A DNA stretch of 64,000 nucleotides, taken from contig NZ_BEWN01000001.1 of assembly GCF_002723955.1 (NCBI RefSeq), forward strand, positions 558,001-622,000. Direction: 5' to 3'. Both the position numbers and the translations under genes were made by a program. The stretch is from Gluconobacter frateurii (GTDB lineage Bacteria; Pseudomonadota; Alphaproteobacteria; Acetobacterales; Acetobacteraceae). The notes under the pieces were generated by a model. It was not told the origin of the DNA. It searched no databases and saw nothing but the letters and a program-made list of their open reading frames with translations. Shown here one piece after another: positions 60,918-64,000 of the stretch. Numbering within the stretch: the stretch's first letter is position 1; every line of letters begins with the position of its first letter.

Positions 60918-61805
60918 ATGTCCACCCCGAGTTTTGCCGCCCCGACTCCTGAAATCGACGAACCCATCACGGGCCTGACGCCGTATGAAGGGCATCCTAA
61001 ACAGTACCGTCTGGCTGAGCCGAGCAAGGAATACGCCCATCTGTATCCTGCGAAGGTCCTGACCGTTCATCACTGGACGGATCGTCTTTTCAGCTTCACC
61101 ACAACGCGCGATCCGGGCCTTCGGTTCGAGAACGGCCAGTTCGCGATGATTGGCATCGAGGTCGAGGGCAAGCCGCTTCTGCGTGCCTATTCCATCGCCT
61201 CTGCCAACTATGAAGATCATATGGAGTTCCTCTCCATCGCCGTGCCGGAGGGGCCACTGACGTCCCGTCTGCGTCATGTGAAGGTGGGAGACACAGTTCT
61301 GATTGGCCGCAAGCCGGTGGGGACGCTGCTGCTCGACAACCTGAAGCCGGGCCGTAACCTGTACTTCCTGTCCACCGGCACCGGCCTTGCGCCGTTCATG
61401 AGCCTCATCAAAGACCCGGACGCTTACGAGCGTTATGAGAATGTGATCCTCAGCCACACGGTCCGTATCTCGGGCGAGCTGGCTTATGAGAACCACATCC
61501 GTCATGAACTGCCGGAGCATGAGTTCCTGGGTGAGTTCGTTGCTGAGAAGCTGAAGTACTACCCGGCTGTGACGCGTGAAGATTATGCCGTTACGGATCG
61601 CATCACAAAGCTGATCGAGAGCGGCAAGATCTTCGAGGATCTGGGTATCGACAAGCTCGACCCCGAGCATGACCGTGTCATGATCTGTGGTTCGCCGGAA
61701 ATGCTGGCAGATACGGAAGCACTTCTGGAGCGTATGGGCTTTGAGGAAGGCAACATGAGCCGTCAGGGTTCTTACGTTGTCGAGAAGGCGTTCGCAGAGC
61801 GCTGA
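60918..61805 (+). CDS. fpr: ferredoxin-NADP reductase
   Basis: Plant-type FAD reductase passing electrons between NADPH and ferredoxin or flavodoxin, 295 aa. FAD site RAYSIASANYED and EGPLTSRL; NADP site STGTGLAPFMSLI; C-terminal MICGSPEMLADTEALL and the terminal YVVEKAFAER, whose last residues stack on FAD in bacterial FPRs. ATG at MSTPSFAAP was chosen; 36 bp upstream sits GAGACAG. Close to glutathione reductase (27 bp), probably one redox operon. Confidence 0.94.
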   Translation: MSTPSFAAPTPEIDEPITGLTPYEGHPKQYRLAEPSKEYAHLYPAKVLTVHHWTDRLFSFTTTRDPGLRFENGQFAMIGIEVEGKPLLRAYSIASANYEDHMEFLSIAVPEGPLTSRLRHVKVGDTVLIGRKPVGTLLLDNLKPGRNLYFLSTGTGLAPFMSLIKDPDAYERYENVILSHTVRISGELAYENHIRHELPEHEFLGEFVAEKLKYYPAVTREDYAVTDRITKLIESGKIFEDLGIDKLDPEHDRVMICGSPEMLADTEALLERMGFEEGNMSRQGSYVVEKAFAER

Positions 61806-61832
61806 GACCACAGGCACGGAAGGCCGGGATTT

Positions 61833-63233
61833 ATGCAGGAATTCGATCTTTTCGTCATCGGAGCCGGATCGGGCGGTGTGCGCTGTGCGCGTATTGCTGC
61901 CCAGAACGGCGCGCGCGTCGCAATTGCGGAGCGTCGTCACTGGGGCGGAACTTGCGTCAATCTCGGCTGCGTGCCAAAGAAGCTGATGGTCTACGCGGCG
62001 GAATATGGCCGCGAGATCGACGATGCCCGCGCCTATGGCTGGGACGTGACGCCAGGACGGCATGACTGGCGCACGTTGATTGATGCCAAAGACCGCGAGA
62101 TCGAGCGCCTGAATGGCATTTACGTCTCAATGCTGAAGAAAGCTGGCGTTGAGCTGTTTACGGGCGACGCACGCTTTGTGGATGCGAATACGGTTGAAAT
62201 CGGTCCGTCTGAGCTTGCTCTGGATGCTGAGGTTCAAACCGTTCACGCAAAGAACATCGTCATTGCGACGGGTGGTGCGCCGACGCGTCTCGATATTCCC
62301 GGAGCAGAGCACGCGATTGTCTCGGATGATGCGTTTCATCTGGAGAACCGGCCCGAGCGTGTTGCCATTATTGGCAGCGGTTATATCGGGATTGAATTTG
62401 CAGGGATTTTCGCGGGTCTCGGCTCGCAGGTGGACTTCGTTTATCGTCAGGATCTGCCACTGCGTGGGTTTGACGAGGAAATGCGTCGCCATATCGCAGA
62501 GCTAGTGCCTCTGAACGGTATCACATCCCATCCGGGCAGCACGCCGGAACGGATTGAGAAGACCTTTGAAGGGTATCGACTCCACCTGAAGGGTGGAAAG
62601 GTCATCGAAACCGACTGCGTCTTCATGGCGACAGGACGGCACCCAAACCTGACATCCCTGCGGCTGGATCTGGCCGGGATTGAGGTCACGGACGGTCGCA
62701 TTGTCACACGCCTTGAAGATGCAAAGACGAACGTTCCGGGCGTTTATGCCATCGGGGATGTCACCGACACTTATAACCTCACGCCAACCGCTATTGCCGA
62801 AGGTCATCTTCTGGCGGAGCGTCTGTTCGGTGAGACGGGGCGCGAGTGGTCTTTTGCCACGACACCCAAAGCCGTGTTCTTCAGCCAGCCGCTCGCTTCG
62901 GTAGGTCTGACTGAAGAAGAGGCTGCCGAACACCACACACTTGATATCTACACCTCGTCCTTCACGCCGATGCGCCAGTCGCTATCCGGCCGTAAGGGCA
63001 AGGCCTTCATGAAGCTGGTTGTGGATTCCAAGAGCCAGGTGGTGCTGGGTGCCCACATGATTGGTCCGGATTCACCGGAAATCATCCAGGGGCTGGCCAT
63101 TGCCGTCACGGCAGGTCTGACCAAGCGCGATCTTGACCGCACGATCGGCCTTCACCCTACAAGTGCGGAGGAGTTCGTGACCATGCGGACGCCAACGCGC
63201 CATGTTCCTCCTTCTTCCGATAAACAGAACTGA
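61833..63233 (+). CDS. gor: glutathione-disulfide reductase
   Basis: NADPH-dependent flavoprotein that reduces GSSG, 466 aa. FAD site GAGSGGVRCARIAA, redox-active disulfide GGTCVNLGCVPKKLM, NADPH site IGSGYIGIEFAG with Arg-favouring pocket, and the C-terminal interface HPTSAEEFVTM with the catalytic His-Glu. ATG start. Together with fpr it supplies thiol and ferredoxin reducing power. Confidence 0.94.
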   Translation: MQEFDLFVIGAGSGGVRCARIAAQNGARVAIAERRHWGGTCVNLGCVPKKLMVYAAEYGREIDDARAYGWDVTPGRHDWRTLIDAKDREIERLNGIYVSMLKKAGVELFTGDARFVDANTVEIGPSELALDAEVQTVHAKNIVIATGGAPTRLDIPGAEHAIVSDDAFHLENRPERVAIIGSGYIGIEFAGIFAGLGSQVDFVYRQDLPLRGFDEEMRRHIAELVPLNGITSHPGSTPERIEKTFEGYRLHLKGGKVIETDCVFMATGRHPNLTSLRLDLAGIEVTDGRIVTRLEDAKTNVPGVYAIGDVTDTYNLTPTAIAEGHLLAERLFGETGREWSFATTPKAVFFSQPLASVGLTEEEAAEHHTLDIYTSSFTPMRQSLSGRKGKAFMKLVVDSKSQVVLGAHMIGPDSPEIIQGLAIAVTAGLTKRDLDRTIGLHPTSAEEFVTMRTPTRHVPPSSDKQN

Positions 63234-63239
63234 TACTCC

Positions 63240-63286
63240 GATGGCTCATGACGATCCTTTGCCGCCCCTGAAGATCATGAGCCATC
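63240..63286. other. 12-bp inverted repeat with small ORF before FUSC gene
   Basis: GATGGCTCATGA (63240-63251) and TCATGAGCCATC (63275-63286) are exact complements with a 23-nt loop. A 23-codon frame starts inside the left arm (ATG 63241) and its TGA overlaps the GTG of the next gene, so it may be a translated leader. No T-run follows, hence it is not a clear terminator for gor. Confidence 0.45.
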
Positions 63287-63308
63287 ACACAACAGGGCAG
63301 GTGCAGGC

Positions 63309-64000
63309 GTGAAACTAGGCTGGCTGTTTGCGCCGTCCATCACGTCCGTGATGTTCGCCCTGCGCACGACGATTGCCTCCCTGCTGGCTCTGGCCATTGC
63401 ATTGTGGATGGAACTTGGTGAGCCGCAATGGGCCGCCATGACGGTCTGGATTGTCGCGCAGAATTCCCGCGGCGAAAGTATTTCCAAGGGGCGCTGGCGT
63501 CTCGTAGGAACCGTCATTGGCATGATTGCCGCCATCGCGTTGATGGGAATGTTTCCACAATATCCATGGCTCTTCCTGCCGGCGCTGGCCATCTGGGTCG
63601 GGCTGTGTGCGGGCTTTGCGACGCTGACGCATAATTTTCGTGGCTATGCACTCGTTCTCGCAGGCTATACCTGCACGATTATTGCCCTCGGTGCCGTCAA
63701 AGAGCCGGACAATGTGTTCAATATCGCCATGGCACGCGGAACTTACATTTTCCTTGGCGTGATCTGTGAGACGGTCATGGGAATGGTGTTCGTTCCCAAT
63801 ATCGCTGACCGAGCCCGGGAAGAACTGCGAAAGCGCCTGCAGACCATTCTGACGAAGGCCAGCGGGGCCTTACGGGATGTTCTGAACCAGAAAGCGGATG
63901 CCACGGATACGCTCTGTGCACTCATGGGATCACTTCAGGCCTCCAGCGACCAGATCGAGTTCTCCCGGATCGAAATTCGCAGTCAGGGCAATGAAGTCGA
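63309..64000 (+). CDS. FUSC-family membrane efflux protein (partial)
   Basis: A continuous frame of 230 codons cut by the window end. The GTG start (KLGWLFAPSITSVMFALRT) opens the FUSC membrane block: several hydrophobic segments with the family residues MELGEPQWAAMTVWIVAQ and TLTHNFRGYALVLAGYT, then GTYIFLGVICETV and a cytoplasmic helix (REELRKRLQTIL). Relatives include AaeB (p-hydroxybenzoate efflux) and YccS. The start overlaps the stop of the small upstream frame by 4 bp. Confidence 0.83.
   Translation, partial: MKLGWLFAPSITSVMFALRTTIASLLALAIALWMELGEPQWAAMTVWIVAQNSRGESISKGRWRLVGTVIGMIAAIALMGMFPQYPWLFLPALAIWVGLCAGFATLTHNFRGYALVLAGYTCTIIALGAVKEPDNVFNIAMARGTYIFLGVICETVMGMVFVPNIADRAREELRKRLQTILTKASGALRDVLNQKADATDTLCALMGSLQASSDQIEFSRIEIRSQGNEV

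Overview
The window looks like chromosomal DNA of an acetic acid bacterium (Alphaproteobacteria, Acetobacteraceae, most likely Gluconobacter or a close relative). The reasons are the erpA-dgt-argS-SPOR-scpA-scpB-tatB-tatC-serS gene order, a SUV3-type RNA helicase, two-subunit glycyl-tRNA synthetase, an RNase E with an Ala/Pro/Arg-rich tail, and an L-idonate 5-dehydrogenase-like enzyme typical of ketogluconate-producing bacteria. Genus is inferred from gene content only.

Positions 1 to about 6075 are an integrated accessory element. From left to right it holds small unknown genes, a divergent repressor/Cro-like switch with four copies of a TGTGAG-N5-CTCACA operator, and a tightly overlapping rightward operon (membrane protein, four small genes, an excisionase-like HTH protein, tyrosine integrase). 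A 1.2-kb AT-rich cargo slot follows, with a Panacea-domain (DUF4065) antitoxin-like gene and a two-helix membrane protein. The element abuts the 3' end of an intact tRNA-Arg(CCG). A second copy of the integrase 3' end lies between the cargo and the tRNA, so the cargo is bracketed by direct repeats. The left end of the element is outside the window and no phage structural genes are visible.

From 6.2 to 64 kb the window is mostly housekeeping. It contains a lipoprotein hydrolase, polA, an SCO-like protein, a peptide-binding protein, a proteasome-beta-like protein of foreign composition (12.4-13.5 kb), purD and xseA back to back, rne, a periplasmic amidase, leuA behind a predicted leucine leader-peptide attenuator, a TauE-type permease and two glycine-zipper lipoproteins. 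Next come the rod-shape operon mreB-mreC-mreD-mrdA-rodA, the idonate dehydrogenase, and glyQ-glyS followed within 5 bp by a nuclease/helicase fusion. After a GST and an FtrA-like regulator come a DUF2076 protein, a Rieske/FAD oxidoreductase, aspS, a sugar porter and a CPBP membrane protein.

The last part carries xth and erpA, then a long rightward operon dgt to serS covering dNTP control, aminoacylation, chromosome condensation (ScpAB) and Tat export. After that come a YbaY/META lipoprotein, an XRE regulator preceded by palindromes, the SUV3-like helicase, ferredoxin-NADP reductase, glutathione reductase and the start of an FUSC-type efflux protein cut by the window end.

The most unusual items are the tRNA-Arg element with its duplicated integrase tail and Panacea/membrane-protein pair, the four-operator switch, the solitary proteasome-fold protein, the leuA leader peptide, and the PD-(D/E)XK plus DUF2075 protein coupled to glyQS.
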